Notes: generated from the letters alone by a model not told the origin. A stretch of 10,717 nucleotides of DNA from an uncultured Anaerovibrio sp. (GCA_900768695.1 CAAGDY010000474.1:1-10717), one strand, 5' to 3'; shown: positions 1 to 7,877, counted from the first letter of the stretch. A program made the numbers and translations.

Positions 1-866
1 AGTGGAATGAGCGGATAAAGCTGGTTGAGGCCGCATTGTTGGAGGAGCTTGGCGTTGAGAGCGCCCTCGTTCCGGAGCTGGCTGATTCCATGAGGTACAG
101 CCTCATGGCCGGAGGCAAGCGCCTGCGCCCGATTATGGTCATGGCGGCCGCGGATGCGGTCGGTGCGAAGGGAACTGATTTTTTGCAGGCCGCCTGCGGC
201 ATAGAAATGATTCATACCTATTCCCTGATTCACGATGATTTGCCGGCCATGGACAATGACGATTACCGCCGCGGCAAGCTGACCAATCATAAGGTCTATG
301 GTGAGGCGCTGGCGATTCTGGCCGGTGATGCCCTCCTGACACAGGCCTTTGAGGTAATCCTGCGCCAAAAGGGCGTGCCTGCGGAGGTGCTGGTGCAGGT
401 CGCAAGGGAGATGAGCGTGGCGGCCGGCCCCAATGGCATGGTAGGCGGCCAGGTTATTGATATGCTTTCCGAGGGAAAGAAGATTTCCCTGGAGGAGCTG
501 TGCAGGATGCACATGGGCAAGACAGGCGCCCTGTTCAGGGCCGCCATCAGGAGCGGAGCTGTTTTGGGCGGTGCCGATGACGTCAGCCTGGAGGCGCTGA
601 CCATCTATGCGGACTGCTTCGGGCTGGCCTTCCAGATTACGGATGATATCCTTGATGTGGTCGGCGATGAGGCTGTAATCGGCAAGCCGGTGGGCAGTGA
701 TGAGCGCAATGACAAGTCCACCTATGTTACGCTGACCTCGCTGGAGGAGGCGAGGAAGCTGGCGGCAGAGGCTGTGGCCAGGGCAATGGAGGCGCTGGAG
801 CCTTTTGGCAAAGAGGCGGATTTCCTGCGGGAGCTGGTGCAGATGCTCCTGGAGCGCAATAAGTAA
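1..866 (+). CDS. ispA: Polyprenyl (farnesyl/geranylgeranyl) diphosphate synthase, 5'-truncated by window edge
   Basis: Soluble prenyltransferase that condenses isopentenyl diphosphate with allylic diphosphates to make farnesyl (C15) or geranylgeranyl (C20) diphosphate. Residues below count from the TTG at 36. The first aspartate-rich motif DDLPAMDND is at about 67-75 and the second, DDILD, at 203-207; both bind Mg-diphosphate. The family signature GGKRLRP is at 26-32, and KTG at about 162-164. The frame is open from position 3 with no stop (reading WNERIKLVEAA before that TTG). Family members usually carry about 20 more N-terminal residues, so the true start lies left of the window and the TTG is probably internal. 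The stop is 15 bases before dxs, which makes the prenyl donors this enzyme uses. Xse genes often lie upstream in Bacillota, but none can be seen here. The family is certain; product chain length is not readable from sequence alone. Confidence 0.95.
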   Translation, partial: WNERIKLVEAALLEELGVESALVPELADSMRYSLMAGGKRLRPIMVMAAADAVGAKGTDFLQAACGIEMIHTYSLIHDDLPAMDNDDYRRGKLTNHKVYGEALAILAGDALLTQAFEVILRQKGVPAEVLVQVAREMSVAAGPNGMVGGQVIDMLSEGKKISLEELCRMHMGKTGALFRAAIRSGAVLGGADDVSLEALTIYADCFGLAFQITDDILDVVGDEAVIGKPVGSDERNDKSTYVTLTSLEEARKLAAEAVARAMEALEPFGKEADFLRELVQMLLERNK

Positions 867-881
867 AAGGGGAGATTTTGT

Positions 882-2768
882 GTGGAACAAATTTTAGATA
901 GCATCAAGCATCCGGCGGATATCCAGAAGCTGTCCCTGCCCCATTTACAGTCGCTGGCTGCAGAGCTGCGCCGAATGATAATTGATACCTGCGCCAAAAA
1001 TGGCGGCCATCTGGCGCCAAGCCTGGGCACGGTGGATTTGACGCTGGCCTTGTACAGCGTGTTCAACCCGGAGAGGGACAAGGTTATCTGGGATGTGGGC
1101 CATCAGGCTTATGCCCACAAGATACTGACCGGGCGCAGGGAGTCCTTTGCTACCCTGCGTACACTGGCAGGGATTACCGGTTTTCCAAAGCGTTCCGAAT
1201 CAAAATATGATGCTTTCGGTACAGGGCATGCCAGCACCTCAATCTCGGCCGCCCTTGGCATGTCCATAGTGCGCGATATGGAGGGCAAGGATTACAGCGT
1301 AGTGGCTGTTATTGGTGATGGCGCCCTTACCGGGGGAGAGGCCTATGAGGGACTGAATTATGCCGGTGCATTGGGCAGGCGTCTGGTGGTCATTCTCAAC
1401 GATAACGAAATGTCCATTGACAAGAATGTAGGCGCTATGTCGGAATACCTGTCCCGCATCAAGCTGGCACCGCAGTACGCCAGGGCCAAAAAGGACATTG
1501 AAGGCTTTTTCAGAAACATACCCCATATCGGCGATACGGTGCTGAAGACGGCAGAGTATCTGAAGGATGGCGTTAAGGCGGCTATTACGCCGGGTGGCTG
1601 GTTCGAGGAAATGGGCTTCAGCTACATAGGGCCTATTGACGGGCACAACATTGAGAGCATGCAGGCTGTCTTTCGGCAGCTGAGCCATATTGATGGCCCT
1701 GTGCTGGTGCATGTGCGCACCAGAAAGGGCAAGGGCTACCTGCCTGCGGAGGAGAAGCCGGACAGGTTCCACGGCATCAGCAAATTTAACAAGGCAACGG
1801 GGGAGCCGTTGAAAAATCCGGCGGCACCGCCGTCCTATACGGATATTTTCGGGCGCACAATGCTGGAGCTGGGCTACAGCAATCACAGCATTGTGGCTAT
1901 TACGGCGGCGATGCCGTCAGGTACCGGGCTGAAGTCTTTTGCCAGACAGTTTCCGGAGAGGTTTTTTGATGTGGGCATTGCCGAGGAGCATGCGGTGACT
2001 ATGGCGGCCGGAATGGCCGCCGCCGGGGCGCATCCGATGGTCGCCCTTTATTCCACGTTTGCCCAGAGGGCCTATGACCAGATTGTACATGATGTGTGCC
2101 TGCAGAAGCTGCCGGTGACGCTGTGCCTGGACAGGGCCGGTCTGGTGGGCGCGGACGGCCCTACCCATCATGGGGTGTTTGACTATTCCTATCTGCGGCA
2201 CATTCCAAATATGGTTGTTATGGCACCAAAGGATGAGAATGAGCTGAGGGATATGCTGTATACGGCCGCCGGGTATGACGGGCCTGCGGCGGTGCGCTAT
2301 CCTCGTGGCTCGGCTACAGGCATTGAGCTGGCTGAAGAGGCCAGGGTGCTTGAGATAGGCAGGGCTGAGCTTATTTCCGGTGATGGCAGGGGTGCAGCCC
2401 TGCTGGCCGTAGGCAGTATGGTGAAGCAGGCTATTGAGGCTGCGCGCATACTGAACATGGCCAATATCAAGGCAACGGTTATCAACATGCGCTTTGTAAA
2501 GCCGCTGGATACGGCGATGTTGAACTGGCTGAAGGAGCGTCAGCCAGCCCTCTGGGTTACGCTGGAGGAAAACGCCCTGGCGGGCGGGTTCGGCTCAGCA
2601 GTGGCGGAGTTCATGGCGGATTCCGGCAGTCAGTGCCGCATCCTGCGCTTTGGCATAAAGGACGAGTTCATCGAGCATGGCTCCTGTCCACAGCTATTGG
2701 AAAAATGCGGCCTGACGGCTCAGCAGATAGCTGACAGAATTATTGAAAATATTGGTGGTATGGACTGA
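882..2768 (+). CDS. dxs: 1-deoxy-D-xylulose-5-phosphate synthase
   Basis: Thiamine-diphosphate enzyme that joins pyruvate and glyceraldehyde 3-phosphate to make DXP, the first step of the MEP isoprenoid pathway and also a precursor for thiamine and pyridoxal. At 628 residues it is full length for the family. The N-terminal transketolase-like domain has His43 in GGHLAPSLG, His73 in DVGHQAYAH, and the ThDP/Mg motif GDG at 145-147 paired with N173/N175. The pyrimidine-binding domain has the catalytic Glu of GIAEEHAV (369) and the substrate loop DRAGLVGADGPTHHG (417-431). A transketolase C-terminal domain follows from about 490. The start is GTG, chosen because AGGGGAG at 868-874 sits 7 bases upstream and the protein then begins like other Dxs. 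It follows ispA by 15 bases and overlaps tlyA by one base, so the three are probably co-transcribed. No odd features. Confidence 0.98.
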   Translation: MEQILDSIKHPADIQKLSLPHLQSLAAELRRMIIDTCAKNGGHLAPSLGTVDLTLALYSVFNPERDKVIWDVGHQAYAHKILTGRRESFATLRTLAGITGFPKRSESKYDAFGTGHASTSISAALGMSIVRDMEGKDYSVVAVIGDGALTGGEAYEGLNYAGALGRRLVVILNDNEMSIDKNVGAMSEYLSRIKLAPQYARAKKDIEGFFRNIPHIGDTVLKTAEYLKDGVKAAITPGGWFEEMGFSYIGPIDGHNIESMQAVFRQLSHIDGPVLVHVRTRKGKGYLPAEEKPDRFHGISKFNKATGEPLKNPAAPPSYTDIFGRTMLELGYSNHSIVAITAAMPSGTGLKSFARQFPERFFDVGIAEEHAVTMAAGMAAAGAHPMVALYSTFAQRAYDQIVHDVCLQKLPVTLCLDRAGLVGADGPTHHGVFDYSYLRHIPNMVVMAPKDENELRDMLYTAAGYDGPAAVRYPRGSATGIELAEEARVLEIGRAELISGDGRGAALLAVGSMVKQAIEAARILNMANIKATVINMRFVKPLDTAMLNWLKERQPALWVTLEENALAGGFGSAVAEFMADSGSQCRILRFGIKDEFIEHGSCPQLLEKCGLTAQQIADRIIENIGGMD

Positions 2769-3577
2769 TGGCAAAGGAAAGACTGGACGCACTGCTGGTC
2801 AGGCGCAATCTTGTTCAGAGCAGGGAGCGAGCCAAGACAACTATCATGGCGGGCCTGGTGCTGGTGGATGGACAAAAAATAGATAAGGCGGGCACAATGG
2901 TCAAGCCGGAGGCTGAGATACGCGTGCTGGGGGATACGCTTCCCTACGTGAGCCGCGGCGGCCTGAAGCTGGAAAAGGCGATTAAGGAATTTGGCGTTTC
3001 CCTGCAGGGCAAGGTGGCCGCTGATATCGGTGCCTCCACCGGCGGCTTTACGGACTGCATGCTGCAGAACGGGGCAGTAAAGGTGTTTGCTATTGATGTT
3101 GGCTATGGCCAGCTGGCCTGGAGCCTGCGCACTGATGAGCGGGTAGTCAACATGGAGCGCACCAATGTGCGCAACGTTACGCCGGAGCAGCTGGGAGAGG
3201 CGGTTGATTTGGCCTCAATCGATGTGGCCTTTATTTCACTGGAAAAGGTACTGCCGGCGGTAAAGGAAATGCTGCAGCCGTCAGGTGAAATCGTAGCCCT
3301 CATCAAGCCACAGTTTGAGGCAGGCAGGGAAAAGGTTGGCAAGAAGGGCGTTGTCAGGGATGCCGGCGTGCATGAGGAGGTCATACTCCGGGTCGTTTCC
3401 CTGGCACGGCAGATGGGACTGACACCGAAGGCACTGACATATTCTCCGGTCAAGGGGCCGGAGGGCAACATAGAGTACCTCGTCTGGCTGGACAAGTCTG
3501 CAGAGGCTGTCGACGGGGTTACTGACGGGCTGGTGCAGGAGATTGTCAGCCTGGCTCACGGCGCACTGGACAAATAA
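2768..3577 (+). CDS. tlyA: TlyA family rRNA 2'-O-methyltransferase (S4 domain plus FtsJ-like domain)
   Basis: Predicted SAM-dependent methyltransferase. Characterised TlyA proteins methylate ribose 2'-OH groups of 16S and/or 23S rRNA, which affects capreomycin sensitivity; older annotations call the family hemolysins. The 269 residues contain an N-terminal S4 RNA-binding domain (about 1-60, starting KERLDALLVRR) and a Rossmann-like methyltransferase domain with the SAM-binding segment ADIGASTGGF at 85-94. The expected K-D-K-E tetrad is visible as Lys67, Asp152, Lys180 (in IKPQFE) and Glu236. The ATG overlaps the dxs stop (TGATG), and only a weak GGTGG lies upstream, so translation is probably coupled to dxs. 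Position next to dxs and near argR-recN matches B. subtilis yqxC. Length relative to the mycobacterial protein does not reveal whether it acts on one or both subunits. Haemolytic activity should not be inferred from the old family name. Confidence 0.93.
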   Translation: MAKERLDALLVRRNLVQSRERAKTTIMAGLVLVDGQKIDKAGTMVKPEAEIRVLGDTLPYVSRGGLKLEKAIKEFGVSLQGKVAADIGASTGGFTDCMLQNGAVKVFAIDVGYGQLAWSLRTDERVVNMERTNVRNVTPEQLGEAVDLASIDVAFISLEKVLPAVKEMLQPSGEIVALIKPQFEAGREKVGKKGVVRDAGVHEEVILRVVSLARQMGLTPKALTYSPVKGPEGNIEYLVWLDKSAEAVDGVTDGLVQEIVSLAHGALDK

Positions 3578-3615
3578 ACCTGCCGTAGTGGTGCTTGTGA
3601 ATGGTATTTTAGCTG

Positions 3616-3635
3616 GTGTACCTTTTGAGGTGTAC
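3616..3635 (+). promoter_or_regulatory. Hairpin over the nadK ribosome binding site
   Basis: The bases just before the nadK ATG can fold into an 8-bp stem: 3616-3623 pairs with 3628-3635 around a four-base loop (TTTG, 3624-3627), with two G-U pairs. The Shine-Dalgarno bases GAGG (3627-3630) lie almost wholly inside the right arm and the stem ends one base before the start codon. The pairing is seen directly. That it lowers or controls nadK translation is inference; whether the fold is favourable was not calculated. Confidence 0.4.
3627..3632 (+). promoter_or_regulatory. Ribosome binding site deciding the nadK start
   Basis: GAGGTG ends 4 bases before the ATG at 3637 (GAGG ends 6 bases before). 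It supports this ATG over the in-frame GTG at 3616, which has only AT-rich sequence in front of it and would add seven residues not typical of NadK N-termini. Confidence 0.75.
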
Positions 3636-3636
3636 G

Positions 3637-4488
3637 ATGAAGACAATAGCAATTTTTCCTAACATAGAGAAAAGTGAGTCTGCCGGGGTGCTGGGGCGGA
3701 TTGTTGCTTTTTTTGCAGATAAGGATGTGCGGCTTGTGATGCCGGAGGCCACGGCGAGGCTCTTTGGCTACCCGGAGCTGGGGGTGCAGCGCATCGATGA
3801 GCAGAATGTGGATATCGGGCTGAGCATTGGCGGTGACGGCACGCTTCTGGGCGTGTGCAGGCAGCTTTACGCCAAGGATATCCCCTGCTGCGGCATCAAT
3901 ATAGGCAATGTGGGCTTTTTGGCGGATATTGAGGTGCCGGAGCTGGAAAGCCGCCTCGGCAAGCTGCTGAAGAACCAGTATTACATTGAGGAGCGGACGG
4001 TTATTTCCAGCTCCCACTACAGTCGCGGCGAAAAGCGTTTTTTGGGACATGCCTTGAACGATGTGGTTATCTGCAAGGGCGGCGTATCCCGGATGCTGCA
4101 TCTGGGCATGAGCGTTGCCGGCTGTCGCCTGACCGATTACAAGGCGGACGGGGTGATTGTTTCCACGGCTACCGGCTCCACGGCGTATTCCCTGTCGGCG
4201 GGGGGGCCGATTATCAATCCCGCCGTCAAGTCGCTTCTGATAACGCCGATTTGCCCTCATACCCTGGAGGTGCGCCCTATGGTGATTTCCGATGAGGACC
4301 ATGTGCGCATCCACATAGCGGCAGTGCATCAGGATATCCAGATAACTCTGGATGGTCAGGAAAGCTATCCGATGCTGCCGGGGGATGAGGTGACTATCCG
4401 CAAGGCAAAAAATCCTGCCAAGATTATCAAGTTCGAGGACAGGAATTACTATTACACGCTGAAAAGCAAGCTATGGCGTAATTTATAG
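3637..4488 (+). CDS. nadK: NAD kinase
   Basis: Cytoplasmic kinase that phosphorylates NAD on the adenosine 2'-OH using ATP or polyphosphate, the only de novo route to NADP. From the ATG at 3637 the protein has 283 residues, usual for the bacterial enzyme. It opens MKTIAIFPN, has the hallmark GGDGT at 65-69, an ND pair at 141-142 where many homologues have NE, and the long conserved block from TDYKADG (166-172) through STATGSTAYSLSAGGP (176-191). A likely NAD contact GQESYP lies at 240-245. The gap after tlyA is 59 bases, longer than its neighbours', and holds a hairpin covering the ribosome binding site. The argR gene begins 13 bases after the stop. NadK next to TlyA and RecN is a known neighbourhood in Bacillota. 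An upstream GTG at 3616 is possible but less likely. Confidence 0.96.
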   Translation: MKTIAIFPNIEKSESAGVLGRIVAFFADKDVRLVMPEATARLFGYPELGVQRIDEQNVDIGLSIGGDGTLLGVCRQLYAKDIPCCGINIGNVGFLADIEVPELESRLGKLLKNQYYIEERTVISSSHYSRGEKRFLGHALNDVVICKGGVSRMLHLGMSVAGCRLTDYKADGVIVSTATGSTAYSLSAGGPIINPAVKSLLITPICPHTLEVRPMVISDEDHVRIHIAAVHQDIQITLDGQESYPMLPGDEVTIRKAKNPAKIIKFEDRNYYYTLKSKLWRNL

Positions 4489-4489
4489 C

Positions 4490-4495
4490 GAGGTG
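4490..4495 (+). promoter_or_regulatory. Ribosome binding site deciding the argR start
   Basis: GAGGTG lies 6 bases before the TTG at 4502. The in-frame GTG at 4493 overlaps this very motif and has no purine-rich site of its own, so TTG at 4502 is the preferred start. Confidence 0.75.
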
Positions 4496-4501
4496 AAAAC
4501 T

Positions 4502-4960
4502 TTGAAGAACTATCGACAGGCTAAGATAAAGGCTATTATTGAGGCACAGATTATCGAAACCCAGGAGGAGCTGGCGGCGGCCCTGAAGGAGCAAAAAATT
4601 GAGGTCACTCAGGCTACTGTATCCAGGGACATCAAGGAACTGAACCTGGTCAAGATTCCTTATGGGCACGGCAAGTATCGCTATTCCTACCCGCTGGATG
4701 TCCAGCAGGTACATTCTGAATCCAAAATGCAGAAAACCTTTCAGGATTCTGTTACCAGCATTGATTTCAGTGAAAACATCGTGGTAATCAAGACACAGCC
4801 GGGAGCTGGCGGCACGGTGGCTTTTGCCCTGGACAATGCCCAATGGCCGGAAATCATCGGCACGGTGGCCGGTGATGATACGGTGCTGGCGGTAGTGAAG
4901 CAGAAGGAGCTGGCGCGGGGTATCGTTACGAGGATGAAGGCCATGGCAGAGGAAGCATGA
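4502..4960 (+). CDS. argR: Arginine repressor ArgR/AhrC
   Basis: Arginine-sensing DNA-binding regulator. Hexamers bound to arginine repress arginine biosynthesis genes and in some species activate catabolism. From the TTG at 4502 it has 152 residues, close to the usual 150. The N-terminal winged helix-turn-helix spans about 1-65, with the recognition segment ATVSRDIKELNLVK at 38-51. The C-terminal oligomerisation and arginine-binding domain has QPGAGGTVA at about 99-107 and GTVAGDDTVLAVV at 120-132, where the Asp pair 125-126 is the expected arginine contact. It sits 13 bases after nadK and 30 bases before recN; argR next to recN is the B. subtilis ahrC-recN arrangement. No arginine biosynthesis gene and no clear ARG box lie in this window, so its targets are elsewhere. 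The rare start codon suits a low-abundance regulator, which is inference. Confidence 0.95.
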   Translation: MKNYRQAKIKAIIEAQIIETQEELAAALKEQKIEVTQATVSRDIKELNLVKIPYGHGKYRYSYPLDVQQVHSESKMQKTFQDSVTSIDFSENIVVIKTQPGAGGTVAFALDNAQWPEIIGTVAGDDTVLAVVKQKELARGIVTRMKAMAEEA

Positions 4961-4990
4961 AGGCGAGAGGTTAGAGAATAGGGGATTGGC

Positions 4991-6700
4991 ATGCTAAATA
5001 CGCTTACTGTGTGGAATTTTGCTCTTTTGGAGCATATTCAGATTGAATTTGATAAGGGCCTGAACATTCTGACTGGCGAAACAGGTGCCGGCAAGTCAAT
5101 TTTGATTGATGCCCTGGGGGCCATGCTTGGCAGCCGCCTGTCCACGGATTTGATTAGAAACGGACGGGACTGGCTGAGGGTAGAGGCTGTTTTCTCGCTG
5201 GAAAATCAGTCAAAGGTCGTGGAGTTTCTGGAAAGAAATGCCATTGATACGGCCGATGGCGAGCTGATTATCACCAGGCAGATTACCAGCGGCGGCAGGG
5301 GCAGTATCCTGATAAATGGCTGTCACACCACGCTGGCCGTGCTGAAAAGCCTCGGCACATTGCTGGTGGATATTCACGGGCAGAATGAGAATCTTTCCCT
5401 GCTGAAGCCGGAGAATCAGTTTGCCCTGCTGGATGAATCCGAAAGCGGCCTGCGGGAGGCGCTAAGCCTGTACAGTGACAGCTATGGTGCCTTCAGGGAT
5501 GCTGAAAAGAGGTTGCAGGAAAAGGAAAGCGCGTCCAGCGATTACGAGCAGCGGCTGGATATGCTGAGGTGGCAGATTCAGGAGATTGAGAACGCCGGAC
5601 TGCAGGAGAACGAGGATGAGGAACTGCAGAGGGCCATCAACAAAATGTCCAACGCGGAGAAAATTTCCCGCCACATCACCAGTGCCTGTGAGCTTCTGTA
5701 TGGCGGAAGCAACAGCGGCATCGGCGTCGTCAGCGGTCTGGAGGAGGCTGTGGAAAGTCTGAGGGCTCTGGGCAGGTTTGATGATTCACTGGATGAGGTG
5801 GCATCCATTCTCGGCGAGGCCGCAATTCAGGTCAGGGAGGCAGGCTACGAGGTGCGCGACTATGCGGATTCCCTTGAGTTTGACCCGCGGCTTCTGGACA
5901 AGCTGCAGGGCCGCATGGATGTGATTGACAGACTGCGCAAAAAATACGGTGCGACCATTGCGGATATCCTGGCATATTACGATAAATGCCAGCAGGAGCT
6001 GGCCAATATCGAAAACTATGATGAGGATATTGCGGCACTGCAGGCAGAGGTGGACGCCGCCAGGGCAAAGGCAGTGGAGGCGGCAGCCAGGGTAACTGAG
6101 TTGCGCCGGGGGGCGGCGGCGGATTTGTCCGCCGCTGTTGAAGGGCATCTTACGGCGCTGGGAATGCCGGATGCCAGCTTCGTGATTTCCGTGGAGCCGT
6201 CGGAATCGCTGGGGGCGAATGGGCAGGACAGGCTGGAAATCCTGTTTTCGGCCAATCCGGGACAGGAGCCGCGGCCGATACAGAAGGTTGCCTCCGGTGG
6301 CGAGCTTTCCCGCATTGCCCTGGCCATCAAGACGGTTACAGCCAGCAGGGACACATCGCCTGCCAGCATGGTTTTTGACGAGATAGATACGGGTATTGGC
6401 GGCAAGACAGCCAGGATGGTGGCAGAGCGCATAGCGATGGTGGCCGTGGGCAAGCAGGTGCTGTGCATCACCCATCTGCCGCAGATTGCCTGCATGGCAG
6501 ACAACCATCTTTATATCAGCAAGTCTGTGGTCGATAATCAGACCTCCACATCAGTCCGTTCCCTGACTGAAGGAGAACGCATTAACGAGATTGCAAGGAT
6601 GGCATCCGGCGCCAATGTTTCATCGGCGGCTCTGGATAACGCCAGGGAAATGCTTGCCTATGCAAAGCTAAAAAAAGAGGAGTATAGTAAAAATGGATGA
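4991..6700 (+). CDS. recN: DNA repair protein RecN (SMC-like ATPase)
   Basis: SMC-family ATPase recruited early to DNA double-strand breaks, helping recombinational repair with RecA. The 569 residues match the family length. The head has Walker A GETGAGKS at 29-36 and, at the far end, the ABC signature ASGGELS at 434-440 and Walker B MVFDE at 460-464 followed by IDTGIGG. The D-loop/His region THLPQIA is at 494-500. Between the halves (about 150-385) is a Glu/Lys/Ala-rich segment fitting the short coiled coil that distinguishes RecN from true SMC proteins. ATG at 4991 is supported by AGGGGA at 4980-4985. No LexA-type palindrome was seen upstream, so SOS control is not evident here and expression may follow the operon. 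Its last 8 bases overlap the Nudix gene. Confidence 0.97.
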   Translation: MLNTLTVWNFALLEHIQIEFDKGLNILTGETGAGKSILIDALGAMLGSRLSTDLIRNGRDWLRVEAVFSLENQSKVVEFLERNAIDTADGELIITRQITSGGRGSILINGCHTTLAVLKSLGTLLVDIHGQNENLSLLKPENQFALLDESESGLREALSLYSDSYGAFRDAEKRLQEKESASSDYEQRLDMLRWQIQEIENAGLQENEDEELQRAINKMSNAEKISRHITSACELLYGGSNSGIGVVSGLEEAVESLRALGRFDDSLDEVASILGEAAIQVREAGYEVRDYADSLEFDPRLLDKLQGRMDVIDRLRKKYGATIADILAYYDKCQQELANIENYDEDIAALQAEVDAARAKAVEAAARVTELRRGAAADLSAAVEGHLTALGMPDASFVISVEPSESLGANGQDRLEILFSANPGQEPRPIQKVASGGELSRIALAIKTVTASRDTSPASMVFDEIDTGIGGKTARMVAERIAMVAVGKQVLCITHLPQIACMADNHLYISKSVVDNQTSTSVRSLTEGERINEIARMASGANVSSAALDNAREMLAYAKLKKEEYSKNG

Positions 6701-7238
6701 AGATTTGATTGAAAGCAGGATAAGCAGTGAGGATGTTTTTGACGGGTGCCTGCTGCATGTCAGGAAGGATACCGTGAGATTGCCCAACGGCAGCATTGCC
6801 TGTCGTGAGTGGATTAAGCATCCCGGTGCCGCCGCAGTTTTGCCGATAATGCCTGATGGCAGGCTAATTTTTGTGCGTCAGTACCGCTATCCGATTCAGC
6901 AGGTTACGCTGGAGATTCCTGCCGGCAAGCTGGATTCAGAGGGGGAGGACCCATTCGAGTGCGCCGGACGTGAGCTGTCAGAGGAAACCGGCTATCAGGC
7001 GGACAAGTACACATACCTGACCAAGCTAGCAACTACAGTAGGCTTTTCCAACGAGTTTATCTATATTTATGCGGCCGAGGGGCTGACTCCCGGCAGGCAG
7101 CATCCGGATGAGGATGAGTTCATCAATGTATGCGTCCTGACCATGGACGAGGCTATGGAAAAAATCCGGTCAGGCGAGATTTGTGATGCCAAGTCTATTA
7201 CGGCAGTGCTTCTCTGGCGGGAATTGCAGAAGAAGTGA
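6693..7238 (+). CDS. Nudix hydrolase, ADP-ribose pyrophosphatase type
   Basis: Predicted to hydrolyse ADP-ribose (and perhaps related nucleoside diphosphate sugars) to AMP and ribose 5-phosphate, removing a reactive NAD breakdown product. The 181 residues have an N-terminal domain with the typical start of the B. subtilis NudF-like group (VRLPNG at 28-33, REWIKHPGAAAVLP at 38-51, VRQYRYP at 61-67), then the Nudix box at 78-100. The metal-binding core REL-SEE-TG (93-100) is intact, preceded by ECAG. The first part reads G-six residues-E instead of the consensus G-five-E, a one-residue insertion in the loop. ATG overlaps the end of recN by 8 bases, with AAGAGGAG about 10 bases upstream, so translation is probably coupled. 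Substrate preference cannot be fixed from sequence; the family call is firm. Confidence 0.92.
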   Translation: MDEDLIESRISSEDVFDGCLLHVRKDTVRLPNGSIACREWIKHPGAAAVLPIMPDGRLIFVRQYRYPIQQVTLEIPAGKLDSEGEDPFECAGRELSEETGYQADKYTYLTKLATTVGFSNEFIYIYAAEGLTPGRQHPDEDEFINVCVLTMDEAMEKIRSGEICDAKSITAVLLWRELQKK

Positions 7239-7253
7239 TTTTGGGAGGGTTTT

Positions 7254-7877
7254 ATGTTTGATTTTTCTCTGATTGGCCTGATAGGCGGCCTGCCCGGGCT
7301 TCTGATTGCGCTGGTGGTGCATGAGTATGCCCATGCCAGGGTAGCGGATGCCATGGGTGATTTTACGCCGCGCCTGATGGGGCGGCTGACGCTCAATCCG
7401 AAGGCTCATATTGACCCGATTGGCCTGGTAATGCTGCTGATTGCCCATTTTGGCTGGGCAAAGCCGGTCATGATAAATGCCCGTAATTTCAAGGACTGGA
7501 AAAAAGGGGAACTGCTGGTGGCGCTGGCAGGGCCTGCTTCCAACCTGATTGTGGCGTTTTTGTCCCTGACGGCTATGGCCCTGCTCTTTAAGGTGGGCAT
7601 TTTTTCTGATGGGGTGCGGCTGGTGCTGTCCATGATGGTGCTGTACAATATCAATTTTGCCATCTTTAACATGCTGCCCCTGCCGCCGCTGGATGGCTCA
7701 AAGGTGCTGACCGTGCTGCTGCCGGGCAGGTATGCCTACAAGCTGATGTCCTTGGAACGGTACAGCTTCATTATCCTGATTGCCCTGATGATGACACCGG
7801 TGCTGACAGGGATACTGATTCCCCTGCAGCGTGTGGTGCTGGGAGTGTTCAACACAATTATTGGTGTATTTCTTTGA
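7254..7877 (+). CDS. Site-2 protease family (M50) membrane metalloprotease
   Basis: Integral membrane zinc metalloprotease of the small, PDZ-less S2P/YwhC-like group. Its substrate is unknown; better-known M50 relatives cut membrane-bound regulators inside the bilayer. The 207 residues are very hydrophobic, with likely membrane segments at about 5-25, 55-68, 87-113, 121-140 and 172-205. The zinc-binding HEYAH is at 23-27 in the first segment, and the second signature NMLPLPPLDG at 139-148 supplies the third ligand, Asp147. No PDZ or CBS domain is present. ATG follows GGGAGG by 6 bases, and the gene starts 15 bases after the Nudix stop. The same type of gene is commonly found just upstream of trpS or scpA in Bacillota, which argues for a conserved neighbourhood but does not reveal its role. 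All catalytic residues appear intact. Confidence 0.93.
   Translation: MFDFSLIGLIGGLPGLLIALVVHEYAHARVADAMGDFTPRLMGRLTLNPKAHIDPIGLVMLLIAHFGWAKPVMINARNFKDWKKGELLVALAGPASNLIVAFLSLTAMALLFKVGIFSDGVRLVLSMMVLYNINFAIFNMLPLPPLDGSKVLTVLLPGRYAYKLMSLERYSFIILIALMMTPVLTGILIPLQRVVLGVFNTIIGVFL

Noticed and set aside
3616..3636. In-frame GTG start for a longer NadK
   Set aside because: No ribosome binding site precedes it, and GAGGTG correctly spaced before the ATG at 3637 gives the usual NadK N-terminus.
4057..4062. ND instead of NE at residues 141-142 of NadK as a damaged active site
   Set aside because: Asp is an accepted variant at this place in the family, and the other motifs are intact.
3556..4329. 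Long open frame on the minus strand opposite nadK (257 codons)
   Set aside because: It lies opposite a certain gene, is rich in His, Arg and Gln as expected for a shadow frame of GC-rich codons, and shows no recognisable motif.
4961..4990. LexA box or ARG box before recN or around argR
   Set aside because: No matching palindrome was seen in the short gaps at 4489-4501 or 4961-4990.
5786..6508. Long minus-strand open frame opposite recN (240 codons)
   Set aside because: Shadow of a clearly coding recN with intact ATPase motifs; composition is biased and no domain is visible.
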